Shown in pieces: positions 8,628 through 18,281 of a stretch of 64,000 nt of DNA (its first letter is position 1; each line of letters opens with the position of its first letter). A model generated the notes under the pieces. It did not search any database. It was not told the origin of the DNA and saw nothing but the letters and a program-made list of their open reading frames with translations. A program made the translations under genes and the position numbers. The stretch covers positions 186,001 through 250,000 of the forward strand of contig JABBZI010000001.1 of assembly GCA_012955965.1 (NCBI GenBank), written 5' to 3'. Source of the DNA: Clostridioides difficile. Its GTDB lineage: Bacteria > Bacillota > Clostridia > Peptostreptococcales > Peptostreptococcaceae.

Positions 8628-8643
8628 AAATGTCTATACATTT
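8628..8643. promoter_or_regulatory. GntR-type operator palindrome 3 (autoregulatory)
   Basis: AAATGTCTATACATTT differs from the two PTS-operon palindromes by one base. It lies upstream of the regulator gene, between it and the MATE gene. Confidence 0.65.
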
Positions 8644-8658
8644 AAGATAAATTAAATT

Positions 8659-10020
8659 TTATTCAGGCATCTTATATAACTTTCCAATTTTCAATAAATA
8701 TATAAATAAACTTATCATCAGTGTCCCTTTTAAGATACTTGATAAAGTTATACTCCACCATACACCATCTAAGCCTAATATTTCTGGTCTAGATATAAGG
8801 TACGCTAATGGTACTCTTGCACCAGTCAATATAGTAACTATAGTAGAAGGTATATAGGTTCTCCCTAATCCTTTGAAAGCTCCTGTTGTAATTATCTCTA
8901 AACACATAAAAAACTGAGAATATCCTAAGATTTTAAGATAAGTTGCTCCTTTTTCTATAGCCTCACTTTCATCTATAAAAACAGAAAATATACTCTCTCC
9001 TGCAAATACTAATACTAAAGTAGTTATTATTCCAAGTATAGAAGACACAATTATACCTATTTTACATCCTTTGTTTATTCTAGAGTACTTTTTAGCACCA
9101 TAGTTCTGTCCAACAAAACTCCCTAATGCAACTGCTAATCCTTCAGCAGTCATCCATGATATTGCTTCTATCTGTGAACCAACTTTTTGAACAGCAACAG
9201 CAACAGGTCCCCATGATGCCACAATTACTCCTAGTAACATTGAAAACACTGTGAACATTCCATTCTGTACCGCTACAGGAAAACCTAATTTATACAACAC
9301 TTTATAATATCTAAGTTCTATTTTTCTAAATATTTTTATTCTAAAATATTCTTCTTTACTCTTAAGAACTATACATAAAAAACACATTGTAACTACTATC
9401 TGTGCAAATACAGTTGCTATAGCAGCTCCTGCTACACCAAGCCTTGGAGCAGGACCCCATCCAAAAATTAATATAGGGTCAAGTACAATATTAGTTATTA
9501 ATCCTACTGTATTAATGCAAAAAGGAGTTTTGCTATTTCCAAGACCATTAAAAATTGCAGTAAACACTGGGTTTATAAAATAAAATACCATACCTAAGGC
9601 TACTATTATCAAATATTGTCTAGACATAGTTATAACTTCTAAATCTCCCAATTTAAAAAAACCTATCAGCTGTTTATTAAGCACTATTAAAGATATTGTA
9701 TATATTATTGCTAACATAATATTTATTTCTATTGCTGATTTTATATATGATTTAGTGGCACTTATATTGTTTTCTCCTATACTTTGTGCTACTTTTACTT
9801 CTCCACCCACCTTAGAAATCATAATAAATGCCATTGCAAGCCATGGAAAAAATCCAGCCGTTCCAACCGCTGCTACTGCCTTGCTTCCAGCTTTACCAAC
9901 CCATATCATATCTATCATGTTGTATCCCATTTGTATAAATGAAGTACCCATTATTGGAAGTGATAGTTTAAGTAATTTTTCTGTAATTCTTCCTTCTGTT
10001 AAATCAAGTCTATCTTTCAT
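8659..10020 (-). CDS. MATE-family multidrug/cation antiporter
   Basis: Integral membrane efflux pump, 453 residues with about twelve hydrophobic segments, the standard MATE architecture of two similar six-helix halves. The N-terminal family pattern SLPIMGTSFIQMGYNMIDMIWVGKAGSKAVAAVG (split around residues 20-50) is clear. MATE proteins exchange drugs or other organic cations for Na+ or H+; the substrate here is unknown. It is upstream of the GntR gene in the same direction with 94 bp between, but the operator in that gap suggests the two are separate units. AGAGGTGG precedes the ATG. Confidence 0.9.
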   Translation of the reverse strand: MKDRLDLTEGRITEKLLKLSLPIMGTSFIQMGYNMIDMIWVGKAGSKAVAAVGTAGFFPWLAMAFIMISKVGGEVKVAQSIGENNISATKSYIKSAIEINIMLAIIYTISLIVLNKQLIGFFKLGDLEVITMSRQYLIIVALGMVFYFINPVFTAIFNGLGNSKTPFCINTVGLITNIVLDPILIFGWGPAPRLGVAGAAIATVFAQIVVTMCFLCIVLKSKEEYFRIKIFRKIELRYYKVLYKLGFPVAVQNGMFTVFSMLLGVIVASWGPVAVAVQKVGSQIEAISWMTAEGLAVALGSFVGQNYGAKKYSRINKGCKIGIIVSSILGIITTLVLVFAGESIFSVFIDESEAIEKGATYLKILGYSQFFMCLEIITTGAFKGLGRTYIPSTIVTILTGARVPLAYLISRPEILGLDGVWWSITLSSILKGTLMISLFIYLLKIGKLYKMPE

Positions 10021-10254
10021 TTCCCACCTCTTATATATTATAAAATTTTAAATTTATTTATACGGTTAGATTCATCAACTTATTTAGTTAAACTCTCTAT
10101 CGCAAATATAATTGCTATATATTCATAAGTATAAATATAATTATCTCCTCAATTCTTATTATAATTCTTATCTTAACATCAATTAAGTAGATATAGCTCA
10201 ATAAATAATAAACTTGTAATTAATTATAATTCTTTATTCTATGTTTTCCAAAGA

Positions 10255-10283
10255 TTGACAAGTTTTTTTGGGGTTGATATACT
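10255..10283 (+). promoter_or_regulatory. Vegetative promoter of the homocysteine methyltransferase gene
   Basis: TTGACA (10255-10260), a 17-bp spacer and TATACT (10278-10283), a near-perfect sigma-A promoter. The start codon is at 10322. No SAM riboswitch, T-box or terminator is visible between promoter and gene. The divergent gap 10021-10321 otherwise shows only A/T-rich DNA. Confidence 0.75.
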
Positions 10284-10321
10284 AATATTTAAAATATTTA
10301 AAATTCTTATGAGGTGAATTA

Positions 10322-12085
10322 ATGAACATAAATGAATATATAAAAGACTCTATTTTAGTTTTTGATGGTGCTATGGGAACATACTATTCTAAGCTAAAGA
10401 ATAACGCTTTCAACTGTGAAATGGCTAATATCAATGATGCCTCTACAATTTTATCTATTCATAGAGAATATATAAGGGCTGGGTGTAAAGCTATTAAAAC
10501 AAATACCTTTGCTGCCAATGAAATACTATTAGAATGTGATTTTAAAACTGTCAAAGATATTATCAAAAGTGGATATGAAATTGCATTAGAAGCAACAAAA
10601 AATACAGATGTATTTGTATTTGCTGACATAGGTCCTATACCTACTTTAAATGATAGAGATTTACTATCTGACTATAAAAAAATAGTAGATATATTTTTAG
10701 AGATTGGTGCGACAAACTTTATATTTGAAACATTTAGTAGCGATGAATATATACCAGAAATCTCAGATTATATAAAGAAAAAACAACCAAATTCATTTAT
10801 ACTAACAGAATTTGCAGTTAATCCTGAGGGATTTACTAGACTTGGAAAAAGTGGCAAAAAAATATTTGAATCTATTTCAAAGAATAAAAACATAGATGCA
10901 TTAGGATTTAATTGTATCTCTGGACCACATCATTTATTACATTTTATAAAGACAATTGATATTAATGACAGTATAGTTTCCATTATGCCTAATGCAGGCT
11001 ATCCTACTATCATCAATAATCGTACTTTTTTTGAGGATAACTCAGACTATTTTTCGGAACAAATGTTAGAAATACTAAATCAAGGAGTCCGTATATTAGG
11101 TGGATGCTGTGGTACAACACCAGAATTTATAAAAAAAACTGTTGATACAATAAATTCTTCATACAAATGTGAATCTACTATAGAAAAAGTTATTTCTTCG
11201 AAGGAAAAAATTAAACCAATATCAAAAAATAAACTTGTGGAGAAACTTAAAGTAGGCAAAAAAATTATAGCAGTTGAATTAGACCCTCCAATTGATACAG
11301 ATATTGAATTTTTTATGAACAGTGCTAAAAAATTAAAAGATTATGGAGTTGATGCAATTACAATTGCAGATTGCCCAATAGCTAGAGCAAGAGTTGACAG
11401 TAGTTTATTAGCTTGTAAAATAAAGAGAGAATTAGATATTATACCTATACCTCATATGACATGTAGAGATAGGAATATTAATGCAACTAAAGCTCTCCTT
11501 TTAGGACTTAGTATTGAAAATATAGATAATGTACTTGTAGTAACTGGAGACCCTATACCATCTGCTGAAAGAGACGAAATAAAAGCTATGTTTAGTTTTA
11601 ACTCTTCAATATTAGCAAATTACATAAAAACATTGAATGAAAATACATTTAATACACCTTTTAATATATTTGGAGCATTAAATATAAATGCAATAAACTT
11701 CGATTCCCAACTTAAGCATGCTAAGATTAAAATAGAAAATGGGGTTACTATGTTTTTAACTCAACCAGTTTTAACAGAACAGGCTTTAATTAATCTAAAA
11801 AAAGCTAAAAAAATACTGCCTGCAAAGATACTAGGTGGAATAATACCTGTTGTAAGCTATAGAAATGCTTGCTTTATGAATAATGAGATTTCAGGGATTA
11901 CTGTTTCCCAGAATATTATAGACATGTACAAAGACATTTCAAAAGAAGATTCTACTAAACTTGCTATTAATATATCTACTCAAATAGCAAAAGAAATTGA
12001 ACCCTATGTGGATGGTTATTATATTATTACACCATTTAAAAGAATTGATATAGTATGTGATATAATAGCAAATATTAATAAATAA
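10322..12085 (+). CDS. Bifunctional homocysteine S-methyltransferase / methylenetetrahydrofolate reductase
   Basis: Two-domain cytoplasmic enzyme of methionine and one-carbon metabolism, 587 residues. The N-terminal part (about 1-285) is a homocysteine S-methyltransferase barrel with the zinc ligands Cys198 (GFNCISG) and Cys262-Cys263 (GGCCGTTP). The C-terminal part (about 300-587) matches methylene-THF reductase (VELDPP, VVTGDP, FLTQPV motifs). The fusion resembles Bacillus YitJ. No cobalamin-binding domain follows, so the methyl donor is not resolved: it may supply the barrel of a split MetH or use another methyl compound. GAGGTG precedes the ATG, and a strong promoter lies 39 bp upstream. 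Confidence 0.9.
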   Translation: MNINEYIKDSILVFDGAMGTYYSKLKNNAFNCEMANINDASTILSIHREYIRAGCKAIKTNTFAANEILLECDFKTVKDIIKSGYEIALEATKNTDVFVFADIGPIPTLNDRDLLSDYKKIVDIFLEIGATNFIFETFSSDEYIPEISDYIKKKQPNSFILTEFAVNPEGFTRLGKSGKKIFESISKNKNIDALGFNCISGPHHLLHFIKTIDINDSIVSIMPNAGYPTIINNRTFFEDNSDYFSEQMLEILNQGVRILGGCCGTTPEFIKKTVDTINSSYKCESTIEKVISSKEKIKPISKNKLVEKLKVGKKIIAVELDPPIDTDIEFFMNSAKKLKDYGVDAITIADCPIARARVDSSLLACKIKRELDIIPIPHMTCRDRNINATKALLLGLSIENIDNVLVVTGDPIPSAERDEIKAMFSFNSSILANYIKTLNENTFNTPFNIFGALNINAINFDSQLKHAKIKIENGVTMFLTQPVLTEQALINLKKAKKILPAKILGGIIPVVSYRNACFMNNEISGITVSQNIIDMYKDISKEDSTKLAINISTQIAKEIEPYVDGYYIITPFKRIDIVCDIIANINK

Positions 12086-12290
12086 AATATTTATAATATA
12101 AGTAATATTAAAATATTTATTAAAATATATTATAATTCTAAAAAGCCTCATATTTGAACGTTTTAAGCTTGTTTATCCGTTGTAATTTTTATATATATTT
12201 GGTAATATATAGATATATTATGGTGAAATTTATAGATATATATTAATTATGAGGAGATTGTGGAGGCTCTTTTCACAAAAAATTTAAGAT

Positions 12291-13442
12291 ATGAAAATAA
12301 ATAAAAAATTTAATAGAGTTGATATGCAGGTTTCAATACTTACTGCAATTATTGTAATAATATCTTCTTCGTGTGTATATTTTTTTAATTATCAATTAAC
12401 TTACAATGATATGATATATACATTGAGTGAAAGGTCTAGACGCATATATGAGTATGTAGAAAAGAATATTGATAAAGATACATTTACTGAAATTAACTCT
12501 GAAGAAGACCAATCAAAAGACTCTTATAAAAGTTCTAAAACCTTATTAGAATCTGTAAAAAATACCACAGGAGTCATGTATCTATATACTGCTAAAAAAA
12601 CAAAAGATGGCTCATTAGTGTATGTTGTTGATGGCTTGGATTCATCTAGAAGTGATTTTAGAAATGCTGGTGATTTAATAGAAAAAGAGATTTGGGGTGA
12701 TCTTAACAAAGCACTAGGTAATAATATATTGCTACCTAAAAAAATTAAAGAAACATCCTGGGGATACATATTCATATCATACTTTCCTATTCATAATAAC
12801 GATGGTAAAGTTGTTGGAGTAATAGGAATTGAATTTGAAGCAAAACATCAGTACAATACATTTAAATTTATAAGCATAGTTACACCACTTATAGCATTAT
12901 TGACTTGTCTAATATCAGCATTGGTTGCAGTAGTTCTATTTAAACGTATATCAAATCCTACATATACTGATTTTGCTAATACAGATTACTTAACAGGTCT
13001 AAAAAATAGAAATGCTTTCGAAATAGATATGAATAATTTAAACAATTTAAGTTTAAAAAATCTAATATCTATTATATCAATAGATTTAGATGGATTAAAA
13101 AAAATTAATGATAAATTTGGTCATCAAACAGGAGATTTATACATTAAGCATGCAAGTAAAATTATACGAGATGTTATAGCTAAAAAACACGTGGTTTATC
13201 GTGTTGGTGGAGATGAATACATAGTCATTCTAAAAAATTCATCTCATGAAGAGATAAATAATACTATAAATAATATCAATTTAAAAATAATTGAAGAAAA
13301 CTCAACTAATGAGTTGAAATTATCAATGTCCATTGGGTATGCCATCTTTGATGAAAAATTAGATTTTTCTTTATTTGATACATATCATCGTGCAGATTCT
13401 CAAATGTATGATAATAAAAGGAAATTTAAAGCACGTGATTAA
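12291..13442 (+). CDS. Membrane-anchored GGDEF diguanylate cyclase
   Basis: Predicted c-di-GMP synthase, 383 residues. Two membrane helices (about 14-33 and 193-217) enclose a roughly 160-residue extracellular sensor region of Cache-like type. The C-terminal GGDEF domain (about 228-383) has TDYLTGLKNR, DLDGLKKIND and the active-site loop GGDEY at 306-310; Tyr for Phe is tolerated in active enzymes. No RxxD inhibitory site is seen five residues before the loop, so product inhibition may be absent. The best purine-rich stretch (GGAGG at 12262-12266) is 24 nt from the ATG, so the ribosome site is poor. An in-frame stop at 12285 rules out an upstream start. Met12 is an alternative. Confidence 0.88.
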   Translation: MKINKKFNRVDMQVSILTAIIVIISSSCVYFFNYQLTYNDMIYTLSERSRRIYEYVEKNIDKDTFTEINSEEDQSKDSYKSSKTLLESVKNTTGVMYLYTAKKTKDGSLVYVVDGLDSSRSDFRNAGDLIEKEIWGDLNKALGNNILLPKKIKETSWGYIFISYFPIHNNDGKVVGVIGIEFEAKHQYNTFKFISIVTPLIALLTCLISALVAVVLFKRISNPTYTDFANTDYLTGLKNRNAFEIDMNNLNNLSLKNLISIISIDLDGLKKINDKFGHQTGDLYIKHASKIIRDVIAKKHVVYRVGGDEYIVILKNSSHEEINNTINNINLKIIEENSTNELKLSMSIGYAIFDEKLDFSLFDTYHRADSQMYDNKRKFKARD

Positions 13443-13458
13443 TATTAATTCTAAACTT

Positions 13459-13496
13459 AAAAAGTCTATTCTATAAATAATAAGAATAGACTTTTT
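13459..13496. terminator. Bidirectional terminator between convergent genes
   Basis: AAAAAGTCTATTCT (13459-13472) and AGAATAGACTTTTT (13483-13496) form a perfect 14-bp stem with A and T tracts. It serves the plus-strand GGDEF gene and the minus-strand permease gene. Confidence 0.85.
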
Positions 13497-13522
13497 AAAT
13501 TTGTAATTTTTTAAGAATTTCT

Positions 13523-15241
13523 TTAATTAAGATTTGTTCTTTTTTCCAAACGATTTTTTATGAATTCATGTATTACTTTCACTAATATATTTGTGATTAA
13601 TATTAATACTGCTAATGCTGCAGCTTGTGCAGTGCTACCTTTATCATCCAATTGTACAATTGATATTGCAGCTACTTTTGAACTTGCAGTATATATAAAT
13701 ACTAAAGCTGATATTGTCACCATAGAGTTTAAGAAAAAATACATAAAGTTTTCTAAAACTGCTGGCAAACAAAGTGGTATAGTTACATTCTTAAGAATTG
13801 ATGCACTGTTTATCCCCATCGACTTAGCTACCATATCTAATTCTTTATCTACTTTCTTAATAGCTGTAGTTGCAGTTATAAATGCTACTGAAAAGAAATG
13901 TACTACATTACATATAACCATTATAAGTAATGTTCCATATAATCCATTGAATAAGTTTTTAATGTATATTGTATCCATAAAATTAAACTCTAACTTATTA
14001 AAAAACAGTACATAAGATATACCTAAAACCAAACCTGGCAATGCCATAGGTAATGTGCTTAAAAAATATCCAAGTGATTTTAAATATGGAGCTTTTTCTG
14101 TTTTTTCATTTAGATATGCAAATAAGAAAACAAAGCTCGTCCCAAGAATAGCTGTCAATAGCGACATTTTTATTGAATTTATAAATGGTGTAATGCCATC
14201 AATACTATTTTTCATAGAGAAATGTTCCAGTGTAAGTCTCAAATCATATGGCCAAACAGATATTAATGATGACAAGACTACAGTTAGCATTACAGCTATT
14301 ATACCAAATGCAATGAACCCTACAATCCCACCAAAAACACTATCTCTTAACTTATTAGATTTAACTCTATATGGAATTGACTTTGAATTTATATATGAAT
14401 TTTGATTTTTTTCAATCTTTTTAGTTACTATAAATGATATTATTGCAGGTATTAAAAGTAAAATTGATACAGTAGCACCCATTGGCATATTTTGTTGCCC
14501 TATAATCTGCTTATACACATCTATTGATAATACATTAAACTCCCCTCCAATTACTTTTGGAGCCCCAAAATCTGTAAAACATAATGTAAATGACACAAAT
14601 GCAGAACTTATCAAAGAGTATTTTATACTTGGAATTGTTATGCTTATAAATTCTCTTATCTTACTTATACCCATAGTGTTACTAGCTTCATATAATCTAT
14701 AATCTGTTGAACTTAATGATATATAAAGTATTTGAAATGATTGAGGAAATACATATATAATTTGTGCTAATATTATTCCTACTGCTCCATATATTGGAAC
14801 ATGTATCCCAAGTAAATTAGTTACTAACCCTTGATTCCCAAACAAATATACTAAACCTATTGCATGCATCATGGTTGGAGCAAACATAGGAAACATCGCT
14901 AACGACTTAAAAAAACCTTTAAATTTAATTTTCGTCCTTGTTAATGCATACGCATATACTAATGCAAGTGTTAATGATATTACAGTTGATATAATAGATA
15001 CGAATACTGTATTTTTCAGTGAATTCAACAAAGCTTCAGAAGCTAAGTATTCTTGGAAGTTTTGTAATCCAACAAAGACTCCATCTTTATCTAAAAATGC
15101 CTGAACAAATAGATATATTATAGGTGCCAATAAGAATATTACTAAAGACATAACCAATACTGTAAGCATACATTTTTTTATATCTAAATTCATTTTTGAT
15201 TTAAGACTTATACTTTTAGAACTTATAGCATTATTATTCAT
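13523..15241 (-). CDS. ABC transporter fused permease, 2-aminoethylphosphonate/iron type
   Basis: Membrane component with two binding-protein-dependent permease domains in one chain, 572 residues and about twelve helices. Each half has an EAA-type loop: around residues 180-205 (LYEASNTMGISKIREF) and around 470-500 (DMVAKSMGINSASI). Fused permeases of this size occur in Fe(III) and putative 2-aminoethylphosphonate (PhnU2-like) importers. It is the third gene of a unit SBP-ATPase-permease with 4 bp to the ATPase gene. AAAGGAG precedes the ATG. The substrate is inferred from the binding-protein family only. Confidence 0.85.
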   Translation of the reverse strand: MNNNAISSKSISLKSKMNLDIKKCMLTVLVMSLVIFLLAPIIYLFVQAFLDKDGVFVGLQNFQEYLASEALLNSLKNTVFVSIISTVISLTLALVYAYALTRTKIKFKGFFKSLAMFPMFAPTMMHAIGLVYLFGNQGLVTNLLGIHVPIYGAVGIILAQIIYVFPQSFQILYISLSSTDYRLYEASNTMGISKIREFISITIPSIKYSLISSAFVSFTLCFTDFGAPKVIGGEFNVLSIDVYKQIIGQQNMPMGATVSILLLIPAIISFIVTKKIEKNQNSYINSKSIPYRVKSNKLRDSVFGGIVGFIAFGIIAVMLTVVLSSLISVWPYDLRLTLEHFSMKNSIDGITPFINSIKMSLLTAILGTSFVFLFAYLNEKTEKAPYLKSLGYFLSTLPMALPGLVLGISYVLFFNKLEFNFMDTIYIKNLFNGLYGTLLIMVICNVVHFFSVAFITATTAIKKVDKELDMVAKSMGINSASILKNVTIPLCLPAVLENFMYFFLNSMVTISALVFIYTASSKVAAISIVQLDDKGSTAQAAALAVLILITNILVKVIHEFIKNRLEKRTNLN

Positions 15242-15245
15242 ATAT

Positions 15246-16235
15246 TTATGCTCCTTTAACTTTTGGATACTTTAAATAGTATTTTTCGTCTATACTTATC
15301 TTTACAAGGTCGCCTTCTACTAAATTTAAATTAACCCATTCTTTTATAGAAACATCACTTATTATGAAATTTTCATTTAATTTGTCTTTTATTTCCACTC
15401 TTAGTAGATTTCCTCTAAACTCTATATTAGATATTATTCCTTGATAATTTTCTTTTGTTGATTTCTCTATTTGAACATATTCTGGTCTTACAGTTAATAT
15501 AGAATCTCCATTATCAAAACAGTTTGTATCTCCTATAAATTGAGCTGTAAATAGATTTTGAGGATTTTGGTATATTTCTTCTGGAGTTCCTATCTGCATT
15601 ATATCTCCTCCATTTAAAATGGCAATTTTATCTGCCATTGTTATAGCTTCTTCTTGATCATGTGTTACCATTATTGTAGTTATATTAAGTTCTTTTTGTA
15701 GTCTCTTAATATCCATTCTAAGCTTGTGTCTAACCTTTGCATCTAATGCAGACATTGGCTCATCTAAAAGTAAAAACTTTGGCTCAAGTGCTAATGCTCT
15801 TGCTATTGCAATTCTCTGTTGTTGTCCACCTGACAAAGCTTTAGGATATTTATGGGCTTCATGAGTTAATCCTACTATTTCTAGAACTTCTTTAACTTTA
15901 TTATCTATTTTTTCTTTTGAAACTTTTCTTTCTTTAAGTGGAAAAGCTATATTGTTATATGCAGTCATATTTGGAAACAATGCATATGATTGGAACACTA
16001 TTCCAAAACCTCTCTTTGATGGTTCTAGGTTTGTAATATCTTTATCTTGAAGAATTATAGCTCCACTATTTACTTCTTCAAGACCTGCTATTATTCTAAG
16101 TAATGTAGTCTTACCACATCCACTAGGTCCAAGTAAGCATAGAAATTCACCTTCTTCAATATCTAAACTAATATTATTTAAAACCCTTTTTTGGTCATAA
16201 TTTTTAAACACGTTATTTATTTTTAAGTAACTCAT
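15246..16235 (-). CDS. ABC transporter ATP-binding protein, PotA/PhnT type
   Basis: Cytoplasmic ATPase that powers the fused permease, 329 residues. Walker A GPSGCGKTT (37-45), Q-loop VFQSYALFPN, signature LSGGQQQR (about 136-143), Walker B FLLLDEPMSALD and the switch histidine in MVTHDQEEA are all intact. About 90 C-terminal residues fit the TOBE-type regulatory extension of the spermidine/phosphonate/iron class. GGGGAG precedes the ATG. It lies 41 bp after the binding protein gene. Confidence 0.93.
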   Translation of the reverse strand: MSYLKINNVFKNYDQKRVLNNISLDIEEGEFLCLLGPSGCGKTTLLRIIAGLEEVNSGAIILQDKDITNLEPSKRGFGIVFQSYALFPNMTAYNNIAFPLKERKVSKEKIDNKVKEVLEIVGLTHEAHKYPKALSGGQQQRIAIARALALEPKFLLLDEPMSALDAKVRHKLRMDIKRLQKELNITTIMVTHDQEEAITMADKIAILNGGDIMQIGTPEEIYQNPQNLFTAQFIGDTNCFDNGDSILTVRPEYVQIEKSTKENYQGIISNIEFRGNLLRVEIKDKLNENFIISDVSIKEWVNLNLVEGDLVKISIDEKYYLKYPKVKGA

Positions 16236-16276
16236 ATCTTATCTCCCCTTATATAATTATATTTTTATTTTAAATT

Positions 16277-17326
16277 TTACTTGCTTTCAGATTTTGAACC
16301 ATATTTTGATTCCCAAGTTTTCAATATTGCACTTCTATTTTTTGCAGCAGAGTTTAAATCAACTTCCTTTATTAACTGTTCAAATGGCTTTTTAGTATAA
16401 CCCTTTGGAACTGGATTATCTGTCTTTATAGAAGTAACTGCTACTTCATGTGCATATCTATCCATAGCCGAATCACTTATTGCCCAGTCTAAAAATATCT
16501 TTGCTTCTTTTTTTATATTATCTTTTTTAACTAAAGCATTTGCCTCTAAATCCCAGCCTGAGCCTTCTTTTGGAAATACTACTTCTATAGGTTCACCACT
16601 AGATAATTGTTGTGTCGCTCTATATCCAAGTGTAATACCTATTGGATATTCTCCAGAGCCAGCTAGTTTAGCAGGTTTTGAACCTGAATGCGTATATGTA
16701 GCTATATTTTTATGTAATTTATCCATATAATTGTAAGCATCTTTTTCGCCCATCATTTGAATAAGTCCTGATACTGTAAGATATCCAGTTCCAGATGATG
16801 CTGGATTTGGCATTGTTATAAGTCCTTTATATTCTGGTTTTATCAAATCTTTATAACTTTTGGGAATATCAATACCTAATTTTTTAAGCTCTTTATAATT
16901 AACTACTATAGCTGTTTCTGGTACACTCATTCCTACCCAAGATACATCTTTTCCAGTATCTTTGAATTTTTTATCAACCTTATCATAATTTTTCGGCTTA
17001 TATGCTTCAAGTGCTCCATCTTCTTTTAGCTCTATCATATTCATTGCTGATAAACCCCATATAACATCAGCTTGTGGATTATCTTTTTCTGCTAATAATT
17101 TTGAAGCTATTACTCCATGAGAATCCATAACTATCTCTACATCTATATTTGGATGTTCTTCTCTAAAACCTTCCATATAATAAGCTATTTGCTCTTCCTC
17201 TAATGCTGCATATATTGTAAGTTTATTATTTCCTTTTCCCTGAGTAGTTTGTGGTGTTGTTGATATGCAACTTGTCATAAATGTAATTACTACAATACAC
17301 AGACAAGTAAATATAAATTCTTTCAT
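16277..17326 (-). CDS. ABC transporter substrate-binding lipoprotein, 2-aminoethylphosphonate/iron family
   Basis: Extracellular solute-binding protein, 349 residues. A short hydrophobic signal ends at the lipobox FMTSC with Cys20. The mature part starts with KLTIYAALEEEQIAYYMEGF, the pattern shared by Fe(III)-binding FbpA/AfuA and putative 2-aminoethylphosphonate-binding PhnS proteins, and continues with DVIWGLSAMNM and MPNPASSGTGYL. I favour a phosphonate-type substrate because of the fused permease and overall similarity, but no phosphonate catabolism genes are nearby. It is the first gene of the unit, and AAGGGGG precedes the ATG. Confidence 0.82.
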   Translation of the reverse strand: MKEFIFTCLCIVVITFMTSCISTTPQTTQGKGNNKLTIYAALEEEQIAYYMEGFREEHPNIDVEIVMDSHGVIASKLLAEKDNPQADVIWGLSAMNMIELKEDGALEAYKPKNYDKVDKKFKDTGKDVSWVGMSVPETAIVVNYKELKKLGIDIPKSYKDLIKPEYKGLITMPNPASSGTGYLTVSGLIQMMGEKDAYNYMDKLHKNIATYTHSGSKPAKLAGSGEYPIGITLGYRATQQLSSGEPIEVVFPKEGSGWDLEANALVKKDNIKKEAKIFLDWAISDSAMDRYAHEVAVTSIKTDNPVPKGYTKKPFEQLIKEVDLNSAAKNRSAILKTWESKYGSKSESK

Positions 17327-17427
17327 ATCTTCCCCCTTTACGTGTTTTTATCTTTTTTTAATTGTTTTTTATTGTTTTTGCTTATGTTTATATAATACAC
17401 CTAATTTGTTAATACAAAGTTAAGTGT

Positions 17428-17448
17428 AAATTAACAGTTCGTTAATTT
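17428..17448. promoter_or_regulatory. Inverted repeat upstream of the importer operon
   Basis: AAATTAAC (17428-17435) and GTTAATTT (17441-17448) flank AGTTC about 100 bp before the binding-protein start. It could be an operator, but the regulator is unknown. Confidence 0.35.
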
Positions 17449-17545
17449 TTAGAAATTTTTGTTAAATATATTATTTTTGATTAATTATAGTATGTTTTTA
17501 AACAATATCTCGTTTTTGTAGTATCTATACTTTTAATTTGAACAT

Positions 17546-17591
17546 AAAAATAAGCCTAACTTCTATAAATTAGAATGTTAGACTTATTTTT
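17546..17591 (-). terminator. Terminator of the V/A-ATPase operon
   Basis: AAAAATAAGCCTAAC (17546-17560) pairs with GTTAGACTTATTTTT (17577-17591) with one mismatch. It follows the subunit D stop by 12 bp. Confidence 0.85.
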
Positions 17592-17603
17592 ATAAGTATT
17601 TAA

Positions 17604-18281
17604 TTATACAACCAAATTATTTTTTTTCTTTTCTTCTAGTGCCTTTTTAAGCACCATATCCTTAACCTTCATAAGTCTAGTAGTGCTTGCTCTTTCATTT
17701 TCTTCAAGCTTCATAGCAATATACTTAATAGTCTCCATGTAATTTGGTATCATTACATTCTCAAGGGCATTAACACGTCTACGTGTCTTTTCTATCTCTT
17801 GAGCAAGAAGTTGTGCACTCTTTTCACTTTCTGCAAGTCTTAAAAGTGGCTCCATAGCAGCTGAAAATGCTTCCATAGCAGAGTCTAATTCACCTGATGT
17901 AAAAGCAAGACCATAAGGATAAATATCACTTTGATTGTTTTCAGTTTTAAAGTCAAACACAGGAACATCAACACTCATTATATTTTTAGTAGAGACATCT
18001 ACTGAAACAGATTGCTTTGGCATCATAAGTGCTGAACCCAGATACTCCTGACTCATAACTGCCCTTGCAATTATAAAATTTTTATAAGCACCATCAAGAG
18101 CATTTTCTGCTTCTTCACGTAATCGCTTATTTTCTCTTACAATCTCAAGAAATTGTTTCATAAGTTCGTCAAGCTTATCTTTAAGAAGCTTATGACCTCT
18201 TGTAGCAGTTTTAAGGAGTTTCTTAAGTCTAGTCATTTCCATACGTGTTGGATTTACATTTAATCTAGCCACAGATATCAC
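17604..18281 (-). CDS. ntpD: V/A-type ATPase subunit D (central shaft)
   Basis: Rotor shaft subunit that couples the catalytic A3B3 head to the membrane ring. 225 residues, slightly above the usual 200-210. The N-terminal motif [29 protein letters not shown] (about 6-35, split) and the C-terminal helix with [14 protein letters not shown] are family hallmarks of two long coiled-coil helices. It is the last gene of the operon, and its ATG overlaps the subunit B stop by 4 nt, indicating coupled translation. Confidence 0.95.
   Translation of the reverse strand: MISVARLNVNPTRMEMTRLKKLLKTATRGHKLLKDKLDELMKQFLEIVRENKRLREEAENALDGAYKNFIIARAVMSQEYLGSALMMPKQSVSVDVSTKNIMSVDVPVFDFKTENNQSDIYPYGLAFTSGELDSAMEAFSAAMEPLLRLAESEKSAQLLAQEIEKTRRRVNALENVMIPNYMETIKYIAMKLEENERASTTRLMKVKDMVLKKALEEKKKNNLVV

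Noticed and set aside
10021-10321. SAM riboswitch or T-box before the homocysteine methyltransferase gene
   Set aside because: The promoter is only 39 bp before the start codon, leaving no room, and no conserved core is visible.
12142-12274. Possible hairpin AAAAAGCCTC/GAGGCTCTTTT hiding the SD of the GGDEF gene
   Set aside because: The arms are imperfect and 110 bp apart, and that SD is 24 nt from the start anyway, so a riboswitch claim is unsupported. No c-di-GMP riboswitch core was found.
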